Shown here: one piece after another, positions 1-5,426 of the stretch
Layout: each line of letters begins with the position of its first letter
How positions within the stretch are numbered: position 1 is the first letter of the stretch
Translations under genes and position numbers: made by a program
The notes under the pieces: generated by a model
The model's database searches: none
What the model was told of the DNA's origin: nothing
Seen by the model: only the letters and a program-made list of their open reading frames with translations
NCBI GenBank assembly: GCA_030594925.1
Contig: JAUVEG010000109.1
Location: forward strand, 1-5,426
DNA from: Gammaproteobacteria bacterium
Lineage (GTDB): Bacteria > Pseudomonadota > Gammaproteobacteria > Chromatiales > Chromatiaceae
Direction of reading: 5' to 3'
DNA length: 5,426 nucleotides

Positions 1-534
<534 letters not shown>

Positions 535-569
535 TCACTGCTGCTGCTATTCTTAATGACGATATTTAA

Positions 570-583
570 CTGATTTGAATCAA
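570..583 (-). promoter_or_regulatory. FNR/Anr-like binding site upstream of nifJ
   Basis: Read on the minus strand the bases are TTGAT-TCAA-ATCAG, which matches 9 of 10 defined positions of the FNR/Anr consensus TTGAT-N4-ATCAA. The centre is about 96 nt upstream of the nifJ ATG. This fits oxygen-responsive control of an oxygen-sensitive enzyme, but I could not place a convincing -10 at the exact spacing of a class II FNR promoter, so the site is a prediction. A chance match in AT-rich DNA is possible. Confidence 0.45.
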
Positions 584-653
584 TGGAAGTCGTCATCATA
601 TTTGTAAGGTCTTAATTAACCCCCGTGCAAGTAAGCTGGTCTGGAAAAATTGT

Positions 654-683
654 AGGGCGCAATATGCGCAGCGCATTGCGCCG
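654..683. repeat. REP-like palindrome, GGCGCAAT type
   Basis: GGCGCAAT (656-663) and ATTGCGCC (675-682) are perfect inverted arms. The 11-nt centre can itself pair as ATGCGC-A-GCGCAT (664-676). The core AGGGCGCAAT...GCGCAGCG...ATTGCGCC resembles a palindromic intergenic repeat I recall from many environmental proteobacteria. Only one copy is in the window, so its repeat status rests on resemblance, not on a count here. Confidence 0.5.
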
Positions 684-786
684 CATGGAAAAGAGCTATG
701 CACCTCTTGCTGTGCCTTGAATACGAACAATATGACTGCGCGATATCGGCAAGTTGTTTTTGGACAACCCCCTAGATGATGATAAC

Positions 787-795
787 TGCTAGAAT
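787..795 (+). promoter_or_regulatory. Probable extended -10 promoter element of dxs
   Basis: TGCTAGAAT fits the extended -10 form TGnTATAAT with one mismatch in the hexamer (TAGAAT). No good -35 sits 16-18 nt upstream, which an extended -10 can tolerate. Transcription would start near 802, giving a leader of about 30 nt before the GTG at 832. That would leave the alternative TTG at 805 almost at the 5' end of the transcript. Confidence 0.4.
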
Positions 796-831
796 AGCCA
801 AAATTTGTATCAAGACATCTGTATAAAATCA

Positions 832-2709
832 GTGAACGATTCTTCGCAATCACAAGAGTTTGCCCTGCTGGAGAGCATCAATGATCCGGCTGATTTGCGT
901 CAGCTCGATGATGAGCAACTGGCGCAGCTATGTGATGAATTGCGTCAATTTCTGATTCACAGCATCTCCAGAACCGGCGGGCATCTTGCCGCCGGACTCG
1001 GTGTCGTTGAACTGACAGTTGCATTGCATGCCGTTTTTCAGACACCCGAAGACCGCATCGTGTGGGATGTCGGACACCAGGCCTACCCGCACAAAATCCT
1101 CACCGGCAGACGCAGCATGATGAGCAGCCTGCGCATCAAGGAGGGTCTTTCAGGGTTTCCCCGTCGTGAGGAGTCAGCATACGACACTTTTGGAACAGGC
1201 CACTCTAGCACCTCCATCAGTGCCGCGCTGGGTATGGCGATCGCATCCCGTCAGGCGCAGGATGATCGCCATGCAATTGCGGTGATTGGTGACGGAGCCC
1301 TGACCGGGGGTATGTCATTCGAGGCATTGAATCATGCCGGATCCATCAGCGATATCGACCTGCTGGTGATTTTGAATGACAATGACATGTCGATTTCCCG
1401 CCCTGTTGGTGCTGTCAGCACCTATCTCACGCGCGTGCTCTCAAGCCGTTTCTACAACAAGGTGAGAAACAAGGGACGCTCTGTGCTGCAACGCACGCCC
1501 AATTTGCGAGATTTTGCCGATCGCTGGGAGGAGCACATGAAAGGCATGGTGCTTCCCGGAACGCTTTGGGAAGAGCTGGGCTTCAACTATATCGGCCCTG
1601 TTGACGGACACGATTTGCCGATGCTGAAGGATACGCTCTCCAATATGCGAAAAATGAGCGGCCCCCTCTTTTTGCATGTCGTTACACAGAAGGGGAGAGG
1701 CTATGAGCCTGCGGAAGAGAAACCGGTCGCTTTTCACGGCGTGACGCCATTTAATCCGTTGACGGGAACGCTTGAAAAAAGCAGTGGCGGCAAGAGCTAT
1801 ACGAATGTTTTCAGCGACTGGATCTGTGCTGTTGCACGCAATGACGAACGCCTGCACGCTGTGACTCCGGCAATGTGCGAGGGTTCCGGCCTGGTGACCT
1901 TTGCCGAATCGTTTCCACAGCGTTATCACGATGTCGGTATTGCCGAGCAGCATGCGCTGACATTTGCCGCAGGCATGGCCTGTGAAGGATTGAAACCCGT
2001 TGTTGCCATCTATTCGACCTTTCTGCAGCGCGCCTATGATCAACTGATACACGATATTGCACTGCAAAATCTGGATGTCACATTTGCTGTCGACCGGGCG
2101 GGAGAGGTCGGCGCCGATGGCGCGACGCATGCCGGTGTTTTCGATCTGGGTTTCTGTAGAACGGTGCCGAACCTGGTTGTCATGGCTCCGGCGGATGAGG
2201 CGGAGTGCCGCCGCATGCTGCAGAGCGCCTATGAATATGAAGGCCCCGCGCTGGTCCGCTATCCCCGTGGCGGCGGTCCGGGCGTGATGGAGACTGAAGC
2301 TCTGGAGACCCTGACGATTGGCAAGGGCGAGGTGGTGCGCCGGGGAGAAGATATCGCTATCCTGGCATTCGGAAGTATGGTGGCTGTGGCGCGGCAGGTG
2401 GCGGAAAGCCTCAATGCAACCGTTGCCAATATGCGCTTCATCAAACCGCTGGACGAAGCGCTGGTCAAAGAGCTGGCGTCATCGCATCAGTTGCTGGTCT
2501 CTATCGAGGAGAACATGGTGCAGGGCGGGGCGGGCTCGGCGGTTGCTGAATACCTCAACCATGCAGGAGTCGACCACAGATTGCTGCAGTTGGGATTGCC
2601 CGACCGATTCATCGAGCAGGCGACACAGCAGCAGCAGTTGCAGGAAGCAGGACTCGATATGCAGGGCATTGAACGGCAGATCAGGGCGGCGTTGGATCAA
2701 CAGGCCTAA
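832..2709 (+). CDS. dxs: 1-deoxy-D-xylulose-5-phosphate synthase
   Basis: DXS condenses pyruvate with glyceraldehyde 3-phosphate, releasing CO2, to give DXP. This is the first step of the MEP isoprenoid pathway and also feeds thiamine and pyridoxal synthesis. It is a cytoplasmic ThDP enzyme. From GTG 832 the product is 625 residues, the usual size (E. coli 620). Visible motifs: TGGH with His51 (E. coli His49), GHSSTSIS, the ThDP motif [18 protein letters not shown] from Gly153 with Asn184-Asp185 following, IAEQHA with Glu372 (E. coli Glu370), [18 protein letters not shown] with Arg422, GADGATHAG with His433, and RYPRG with Arg479. No in-frame ATG exists near the start. A TTG at 805 would add nine residues; GTG 832 fits the family N-terminus better, but neither has a clear Shine-Dalgarno. 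Oddities are Glu425 in [10 protein letters not shown], where I recall Leu or Ile, and Asp185 where E. coli has Glu. The gene is alone on its strand between two minus-strand genes. Confidence 0.96.
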   Translation: MNDSSQSQEFALLESINDPADLRQLDDEQLAQLCDELRQFLIHSISRTGGHLAAGLGVVELTVALHAVFQTPEDRIVWDVGHQAYPHKILTGRRSMMSSLRIKEGLSGFPRREESAYDTFGTGHSSTSISAALGMAIASRQAQDDRHAIAVIGDGALTGGMSFEALNHAGSISDIDLLVILNDNDMSISRPVGAVSTYLTRVLSSRFYNKVRNKGRSVLQRTPNLRDFADRWEEHMKGMVLPGTLWEELGFNYIGPVDGHDLPMLKDTLSNMRKMSGPLFLHVVTQKGRGYEPAEEKPVAFHGVTPFNPLTGTLEKSSGGKSYTNVFSDWICAVARNDERLHAVTPAMCEGSGLVTFAESFPQRYHDVGIAEQHALTFAAGMACEGLKPVVAIYSTFLQRAYDQLIHDIALQNLDVTFAVDRAGEVGADGATHAGVFDLGFCRTVPNLVVMAPADEAECRRMLQSAYEYEGPALVRYPRGGGPGVMETEALETLTIGKGEVVRRGEDIAILAFGSMVAVARQVAESLNATVANMRFIKPLDEALVKELASSHQLLVSIEENMVQGGAGSAVAEYLNHAGVDHRLLQLGLPDRFIEQATQQQQLQEAGLDMQGIERQIRAALDQQA

Positions 2710-2734
2710 GCTTGATCAGCGATTTTCTTTTTTT

Positions 2735-2764
2735 AACCACAGATGCACACAGATAAACACAGAT
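2735..2764 (+). repeat. Short tandem array, CACAGAT at 10-bp period
   Basis: CACAGAT occurs three times at exact 10-bp steps (2738-2744, 2748-2754, 2758-2764), within AACCACAGATGCACACAGAT followed by AAACACAGAT. It resembles an AACCACAGA-type intergenic repeat I recall from many environmental genomes; that link is from memory. It begins 25 nt after the dxs stop. Confidence 0.7.
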
Positions 2765-2772
2765 ATATTTTG

Positions 2773-2838
2773 TTTCCACCATCCTCGGTGGGAATGCATA
2801 CGAAATTATCCTGGAGCCAGGTCTGCATTCCAACGCAG
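2773..2838. repeat. Imperfect palindromic intergenic repeat, GTGGGAATGCATAC type
   Basis: The left arm at 2784-2801 (CTCGGTGGGAATGCATAC) pairs imperfectly with the complement of 2821-2838 (GTCTGCATTCCAACGCAG), 13-14 of 18 positions. A small nested hairpin sits at its left edge, TTTCCACC-N6-GGTGGGAA (2773-2794). The centre contains CCTGGAGCCAGG. It looks like a decayed copy of a GTGGGAA-type palindrome known to me from environmental bacteria. No coding potential is visible. Confidence 0.55.
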
Positions 2839-2883
2839 TAATATGAAGACGATGAAATCTTTGCGTTCTTAGCGGCTTGGCGA

Positions 2884-2891
2884 GAGAATGA
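2884..2891 (+). repeat. Target-site duplication, left copy
   Basis: GAGAATGA directly abuts the left terminal inverted repeat of the MITE. An identical octamer abuts the right end at 3035-3042, and the match stops exactly at eight bases on both sides. Confidence 0.75.
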
Positions 2892-3034
2892 GTAACTTCT
2901 CAATAACCCCGTGCAGTCCAAATAGTTCATAGGATGTGCAGAGGCACGAGGCGCATCATACATGGTCGATGCGCTTCGCAAACTCAGCACATCCTATGCA
3001 TACCCAATTTTGCACGGACTTTTTGAGAAGTTAC
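2892..3034. mobile_element. 143-bp MITE, probably IS66-type by ends and duplication
   Basis: The element starts GTAACTTCTCAA and ends TTGAGAAGTTAC. The 24-nt terminal inverted repeats (2892-2915 and 3011-3034) agree at 21 of 24 positions, both ending inward in CCGTGCA. Perfect 8-bp direct repeats GAGAATGA flank it. The interior is almost one long palindrome: CATAGGATGTGC (2928-2939) with GCACATCCTATG (2987-2998), then GCGCATC (2951-2957) with GATGCGC (2968-2974). There is no room for a transposase, so any movement depended on one elsewhere. IS66-family elements typically begin GTAA and make 8-bp duplications, so I infer that family; other 8-bp families are not excluded. The interior looks like two inverted copies of a TAGGATG...GCGCATC repeat captured between the ends. 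Confidence 0.75.
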
Positions 3035-3042
3035 GAGAATGA
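3035..3042 (+). repeat. Target-site duplication, right copy
   Basis: GAGAATGA follows immediately after the right terminal repeat and is identical to 2884-2891. The perfect match suggests a fairly recent insertion. Confidence 0.75.
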
Positions 3043-3091
3043 TTTATTCTGCCTTGTCAGTCTGAAACCCGGTCTCGCTAGAAATCACCAC

Positions 3092-3123
3092 AAAAAAAGG
3101 CGGCATCACAGCCGCCTTTTTCT
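3092..3123 (-). terminator. Rho-independent terminator of phosphoribulokinase
   Basis: GGCGGC (3099-3104) and GCCGCC (3111-3116) form a perfect GC stem with a 6-nt loop, extended by A:T pairs to 3094-3121. On the minus strand the stem is followed by a seven-T run (3098-3092), starting about 20 nt past the stop codon. The plus strand also has a T run after the stem (3117-3121), so it could act in both directions and stop read-through from dxs. Confidence 0.9.
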
Positions 3124-3142
3124 ATGTGAATCTCAAAAGCGC

Positions 3143-4015
3143 TTAATGTGCTTTTTCCATCATATGCTCAATAACGGGGGCCAGGATGATCTCCATGGCG
3201 AAGCCCATCTTTCCGCCTGGAACGACGATCGAGTTGCGCCGCGACATGAATGAGTCAGAGATCATGGCGAGCAGTGAGGGGAAATGAATGTTGAATTTCT
3301 GTGGATCTGCAAAGCGGATGACCACGAAACTCTCATCGGGAGTCGGGATATCGCGTGTGATAAAAGGATGCGATGTATCCACAGTCGGCACACGCTGGAA
3401 GTTGATGTCCGTGCGTGAGAACTGGGGAGTGATGTGATTGATGTAATCCGGCATACGACGCAGGATGGTATCGACAGTTGCCTCCGCAGAGTAGCCACGC
3501 TCGGCGGCATCACGGTGAATTTTCTGAATCCACTCGAGATTGACGATAGGTACAACGCCAATACCCAGGTCAACATGTTTTGAAGGATCGTGTTCATCTG
3601 TCTTGACAAGCCCATGCAGACCTTCATAAAAAAGCAGGTCCGTACCGCCAGGAATCTCTTCCCAGGGTGTGAACTCTCCGGGGTTTTTATTGACGCCAAG
3701 GCGTTCGTTGTGCTCGGCGGCTTCTTCGACGCTGTGAAGATAGTAGCGCTTGTTGCCACCACCGGTTTTACCATAAACCTTGAAAAGCTCTTCGATCTTG
3801 TCGAAGCGATTGGCCTCGGGACCAAAATGGCTGAGATGAAGCTCATCCATCTTTACCTTCATTTCCGCGCGGTCATAGCGGTGGAAACTGTCGCCTTCGA
3901 CAACAGCTGGCTTAATATTTTCACGCTCGAAAATATGTTCGAAAGCGCGTTTAACGGTGGTGGTGCCGGCGCCTGAAGATCCGGTCACTGCAACAACGGG
4001 GTGCTTCTTAGACAT
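3143..4015 (-). CDS. cbbP: Phosphoribulokinase, proteobacterial class I
   Basis: The enzyme phosphorylates ribulose 5-phosphate with ATP to make ribulose 1,5-bisphosphate, the CO2 acceptor of the Calvin cycle, in the cytoplasm. Its 290 residues are the usual length for the octameric bacterial form (about 290). The P-loop GSSGAGTTT is at 12-20. EGDSFHRYDR holds Asp42, His45 and Arg49; FYEGLHG holds Glu131; and WIQKIHRD holds Lys165, Arg168 and Asp169, all at the Rhodobacter sphaeroides numbers. PQFSRTDINFQRVPTVDTS and VVPGGKMGFAMEIIL are also typical. ATG 4015 has AAGAGGA seven bases upstream. The stretch between Arg49 and SHFGPEAN seems about five residues shorter than in relatives I remember, offset by an insertion near residues 100-110. 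The gene is apparently monocistronic, with its own promoter and terminator, and converges on dxs. PrkB-like paralogs exist in non-autotrophs such as E. coli; the IHRD motif favours a true Calvin enzyme, but RuBisCO is not visible. Alternative symbols are prk and prkB. Confidence 0.95.
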   Translation of the reverse strand: MSKKHPVVAVTGSSGAGTTTVKRAFEHIFERENIKPAVVEGDSFHRYDRAEMKVKMDELHLSHFGPEANRFDKIEELFKVYGKTGGGNKRYYLHSVEEAAEHNERLGVNKNPGEFTPWEEIPGGTDLLFYEGLHGLVKTDEHDPSKHVDLGIGVVPIVNLEWIQKIHRDAAERGYSAEATVDTILRRMPDYINHITPQFSRTDINFQRVPTVDTSHPFITRDIPTPDESFVVIRFADPQKFNIHFPSLLAMISDSFMSRRNSIVVPGGKMGFAMEIILAPVIEHMMEKAH

Positions 4016-4022
4016 AGGTAAA

Positions 4023-4029
4023 TCCTCTT
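4023..4029 (-). promoter_or_regulatory. Ribosome binding site of phosphoribulokinase
   Basis: On the minus strand AAGAGGA lies seven bases before ATG 4015. It is a good Shine-Dalgarno match and fixes this start. Confidence 0.8.
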
Positions 4030-4055
4030 CTGAAACGGATAAAAATGGAGAGTAA

Positions 4056-4081
4056 ATTGGAAAACAGTGGTGCTTTCCAAT
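4056..4081. promoter_or_regulatory. Perfect palindrome in the phosphoribulokinase leader
   Basis: ATTGGAAA (4056-4063) and TTTCCAAT (4074-4081) are perfect 8-bp inverted arms around a 10-nt centre. The site lies between the predicted transcription start near 4091 and the ribosome binding site. It could be a repressor operator or a hairpin in the leader RNA. It has no T run after it, so it is not a standard terminator, and it does not obviously match the usual upstream CbbR position. Confidence 0.5.
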
Positions 4082-4097
4082 GCACTATCAGCCGATA

Positions 4098-4106
4098 ATT
4101 ATACCA
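4098..4106 (-). promoter_or_regulatory. Extended -10 promoter of phosphoribulokinase
   Basis: The minus strand reads TGGTATAAT, a perfect TGn plus TATAAT extended -10. The -35 region 17 nt upstream is poor, as extended -10 promoters allow, and may indicate dependence on an activator. Transcription would start near 4091 and give a leader of about 75 nt. Confidence 0.7.
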
Positions 4107-4180
4107 CAGTCAAAGAGATGGACTCCTAGAATCCTTGCGTGGCCAACATCTTTACTAATGAGTTAAATGTCAATAATTAC

Positions 4181-4290
4181 TCTCGCAAAGACGCGAAGCT
4201 CGCCAAGAAAAACCTTTGCGTTCTTGGCGTCTTAGCGAGAGAAAATAATCTCTTTCATGCATAGTCAATCTGAGACTTGGTCTCGCTAGA
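4181..4290 (+). repeat. CTTTGCG-type palindromic repeat, copy 2, uninterrupted
   Basis: TCTCGCAAAGACGC (4181-4194) pairs with GCGTCTTAGCGAGA (4227-4240) at 13 of 14 positions. Competing inner pairings are CGCAAAG with CTTTGCG (4184-4190, 4214-4220) and CGCCAAG with CTTGGCG (4201-4207, 4223-4229). The region 4214-4290 is similar to the MITE-split copy at 2859-3082 and lies in the same orientation, so the two copies bracket the phosphoribulokinase gene. The last bases, GGTCTCGCTAGA, include the TAG stop codon of the neighbouring small gene. Confidence 0.7.
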
Positions 4291-4648
4291 CAATAATCGC
4301 TGCGATGACGTCCCGCTCTTCATCCAGCAGCAGGTTGTAGGTTCTTGCGGCAGCGGCAGAGTGCATAATTTCGACTCCAATACCAAGGGAGAGCAGCGCG
4401 GCGTAGTGCTGCATTGGAGGAAATTGCTGGGTCTCACCTGTGCCCAGCAGCAGAATATCCGGTGTATGTTCAATGATGAAGTTGAAGTGTTCAGGTTGGA
4501 GCTCTTCGATGTGCTCAATTTGCCAGGGTGAGCAGCTTTTGGGGGCGACGATAACACTGTGTCGATAGAGCTGAGCGTTGACCTGAATCTCTCCAGGCTG
4601 ATAGCTGCCGATAGTGAATCCGCCGCTTTGTATACAGTTAAATTTCAT
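4286..4648 (-). CDS. Mth938/DUF498-type small protein (NDUFAF3-like)
   Basis: This 120-residue soluble protein has no signal peptide or membrane segment. It fits the Mth938-like family (DUF498, Xcc981/NDUFAF3 fold): an N-terminal beta-rich stretch with SVIVAP at 31-36, then PDILLLGTGETQQFPP near 63-78, then GIGVEIMHSAAAARTYNLLL near 89-108, ending VIAAIIV. Length and C-terminus look complete for the family. The mitochondrial relative helps assemble respiratory complex I; the bacterial role is not established, and I infer none. ATG 4648 is chosen because it gives the family N-terminus, although no clear Shine-Dalgarno precedes it. It is divergent from the AlaC gene, a pairing I recall in proteobacteria. 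Its stop codon lies inside the end of the repeat copy at 4181-4290. Confidence 0.8.
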   Translation of the reverse strand: MKFNCIQSGGFTIGSYQPGEIQVNAQLYRHSVIVAPKSCSPWQIEHIEELQPEHFNFIIEHTPDILLLGTGETQQFPPMQHYAALLSLGIGVEIMHSAAAARTYNLLLDEERDVIAAIIV

Positions 4649-4742
4649 GGATAGCCAATATTTAGTCTAATCGTGATTGAATTTTTCCGGGTACTCGGGT
4701 ACTTTGTCATCTTTTCACGCCAATTATATCAAGAGGTTTTGC
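4649..4742. promoter_or_regulatory. Divergent promoter region between the Mth938-type gene and alaC
   Basis: These 94 bases must serve two divergent genes. TTGTCA (4704-4709) is a good -35 sequence, but the TATATC after it sits only 15 nt away and overlaps the ribosome binding site, so it is unlikely to be the alaC promoter. A small tandem GGGTACT-C-GGGTACT spans about 4689-4703. No promoter could be fixed on either strand. Confidence 0.35.
4731..4736 (+). promoter_or_regulatory. Ribosome binding site deciding the GTG start of alaC
   Basis: AAGAGG lies six bases before GTG 4743. This favours GTG over the in-frame ATG at 4758, which has no comparable site at the right distance. Confidence 0.7.
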
Positions 4743-5426
4743 GTGTCTACACCTGAAATGGGAGAATTTCGCCGTATCAAGCGGCTTCCGCCCTATGTAT
4801 TTGCAATCGTGAATGCAATGAAGGCGGAAGCGCGAGCGCGGGGTGAGGACATCATCGATTTCGGCATGGGGAATCCTGATCAGCCGACACCCCAGCATAT
4901 TGTCGATAAATTGACGGAAGCGGCAAATCGCAAGGATACACATCGCTACTCCCAGTCCAAAGGGATACCGCGTCTGCGTAAAGCCATCTGCAACTGGTAT
5001 AAAGATCGCTTTGATGTGGATCTCGATCCGGAAACCCAGGCAATTGTCACGATCGGCTCCAAGGAGGGGTTGGCGCATCTGGCGCTGGCATGTATGGGGC
5101 CGGGTGACTCCGTGCTGGTCCCCAATCCCGCCTATCCAATCCATCCCTGGGGATTTGTTATTTCCGGAGCGGATGTGCGCCATGTTCCGATGACGCCGGA
5201 CGTTGATTTCTTTGAGGAGTTGAAGAGTGCGATCCTTGAGTCGTGGCCTCTGCCGAAAATGCTGGTCATCAACTTCCCCGGAAATCCGACAACCCATTGT
5301 GTCGAACTCGATTTTTTTGAACGCGTCATCGAGATTGCCAAAGAGCACAATATCTGGGTAGTTCATGATATCGCCTATGCCGATATCGTGTTTGACGGTT
5401 ACAAGGCGCCATCCATACTTCAAGTG
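4743..5426 (+). CDS. alaC: AlaC-type alanine aminotransferase, N-terminal part
   Basis: This is a class I/II PLP-dependent aminotransferase, which in the AlaC (YfdZ) group makes alanine from pyruvate and glutamate in the cytoplasm. The first 228 codons of an expected 390-410 are present; the gene continues past the right edge, so the PLP-binding lysine is not visible. The N-terminus reads [17 protein letters not shown], followed by [14 protein letters not shown] around residues 38-51. Next come [12 protein letters not shown] from Gly105, VPNPAYPIH at 126-134, NFPGNPTT at 177-184 with the conserved Asn181, and VHDIAYADI at 207-215 with Asp209 (expected to contact the PLP ring nitrogen) and Tyr212. 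The start is GTG 4743, supported by AAGAGG six bases upstream. In related bacteria this gene is often followed by hom and thrC, which cannot be checked here. Substrate assignment is by family resemblance and could be another 2-oxo acid. Confidence 0.92.
   Translation, partial: MSTPEMGEFRRIKRLPPYVFAIVNAMKAEARARGEDIIDFGMGNPDQPTPQHIVDKLTEAANRKDTHRYSQSKGIPRLRKAICNWYKDRFDVDLDPETQAIVTIGSKEGLAHLALACMGPGDSVLVPNPAYPIHPWGFVISGADVRHVPMTPDVDFFEELKSAILESWPLPKMLVINFPGNPTTHCVELDFFERVIEIAKEHNIWVVHDIAYADIVFDGYKAPSILQV

Larger units (their letters stand above)
2859..3082 (+). repeat. CTTTGCG-type repeat, copy 1, interrupted by a MITE
   Basis: The left part (2859-2888) matches 4214-4243 at 27 of 30 bases. The right part (3057-3082, ending GGTCTCGCTAGA) matches 4265-4290 at 22 of 26 bases, all differences being transitions. 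Removing the MITE (2892-3034) and one copy of its 8-bp duplication joins the two parts at almost the same spacing as in the intact copy. This shows that the MITE landed inside an older repeat. Confidence 0.7.
2710..3142. other. Repeat-rich convergent intergenic region between dxs and phosphoribulokinase
   Basis: No believable gene lies in these 433 bases; the open frames crossing it are low-complexity or run through palindromes. In order it holds a T-rich run without a stem just after dxs, a CACAGAT array (2735-2764), an imperfect palindrome (2773-2838), a CTTTGCG-type repeat split by a MITE (2859-3082) and a terminator hairpin (3092-3123). Nearly all of the space is repeat-derived. Confidence 0.8.

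Noticed and set aside
805..831. TTG start nine codons upstream of the chosen dxs start
   Set aside because: It sits a few bases from the predicted transcription start, has no Shine-Dalgarno, and adds residues that do not look like the DXS N-terminus; it cannot be fully excluded.
596..853. 85-codon minus-strand open frame upstream of dxs
   Set aside because: It overlaps the dxs start, crosses the REP-like palindrome and resembles no protein family I know.
1441..2130. 229-codon open frame on the minus strand inside dxs
   Set aside because: It lies wholly antisense to a dxs region full of conserved motifs, and its product shows no recognisable family or domain.
2710..2734. Terminator for dxs in the T-rich run after its stop
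   Set aside because: The T run is present but no stable GC stem precedes it; only the short TGATCA palindrome is there. The hairpin at 3092-3123 is a better candidate.
2738..2764. Possible CRISPR-like array of CACAGAT units
   Set aside because: The units are 7 bp with 3-bp gaps, far too short for CRISPR repeats and spacers, and no cas genes are near.
2936..3253. 105-codon plus-strand open frame across the MITE and terminator
   Set aside because: It starts inside the MITE, reads through the terminator hairpin and ends antisense to the phosphoribulokinase C-terminus, so it is a chance frame.
4704..4730. TTGTCA / TATATC promoter for alaC
   Set aside because: The spacing is only 15 nt, and the implied start would overlap or follow the ribosome binding site, leaving no usable leader.
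4707..5423. 238-codon open frame on the minus strand opposite alaC
   Set aside because: The plus strand encodes a clear aminotransferase over the same bases. The antisense product has no family resemblance and would cross the alaC ribosome binding site.

Overview
The window looks like a chromosomal housekeeping and carbon-metabolism segment of a mid-GC gammaproteobacterium-like organism, probably autotrophic. The clues are a proteobacterial class I phosphoribulokinase with its active-site residues intact, a gammaproteobacterial-type DXS, and an Mth938-type gene divergent from an AlaC-type aminotransferase. RuBisCO is not in the window, so Calvin-cycle autotrophy is an inference. The organism cannot be named from this sequence.

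Layout: (1) 1-480, minus strand, the first 160 codons of nifJ (pyruvate:ferredoxin/flavodoxin oxidoreductase), running off the left edge. (2) 481-831, a divergent intergenic region with an FNR-like box on the nifJ side, a REP-like palindrome, and an extended -10 on the dxs side. (3) 832-2709, plus strand, dxs (1-deoxy-D-xylulose-5-phosphate synthase), with a non-ATG start. (4) 2710-3142, a convergent intergenic region that is a mosaic of repeats: a 10-bp-period CACAGAT array, an interrupted palindrome, and a CTTTGCG-type repeat. That last repeat is split by a 143-bp MITE with GTAA ends and a perfect 8-bp target duplication. A strong terminator hairpin follows. (5) 3143-4015, minus strand, phosphoribulokinase, with a leader palindrome and an extended -10 promoter. 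(6) 4181-4290, a second, uninterrupted copy of the repeat that the MITE split. (7) 4286-4648, minus strand, a small Mth938/DUF498-type protein. (8) 4743-5426, plus strand, the first 228 codons of an AlaC-type aminotransferase, running off the right edge.

Metabolically the genes meet around pyruvate and triose phosphates. NifJ interconverts pyruvate and acetyl-CoA, DXS condenses pyruvate with glyceraldehyde 3-phosphate to start isoprenoid synthesis, AlaC links pyruvate to alanine, and phosphoribulokinase makes the CO2 acceptor. They are on alternating strands and do not form one operon.

I do not see a new defence, secretion or regulatory system. The most informative signals are the MITE insertion with its target duplication, the paired repeat copies bracketing the phosphoribulokinase gene, and the palindrome in that gene's leader.
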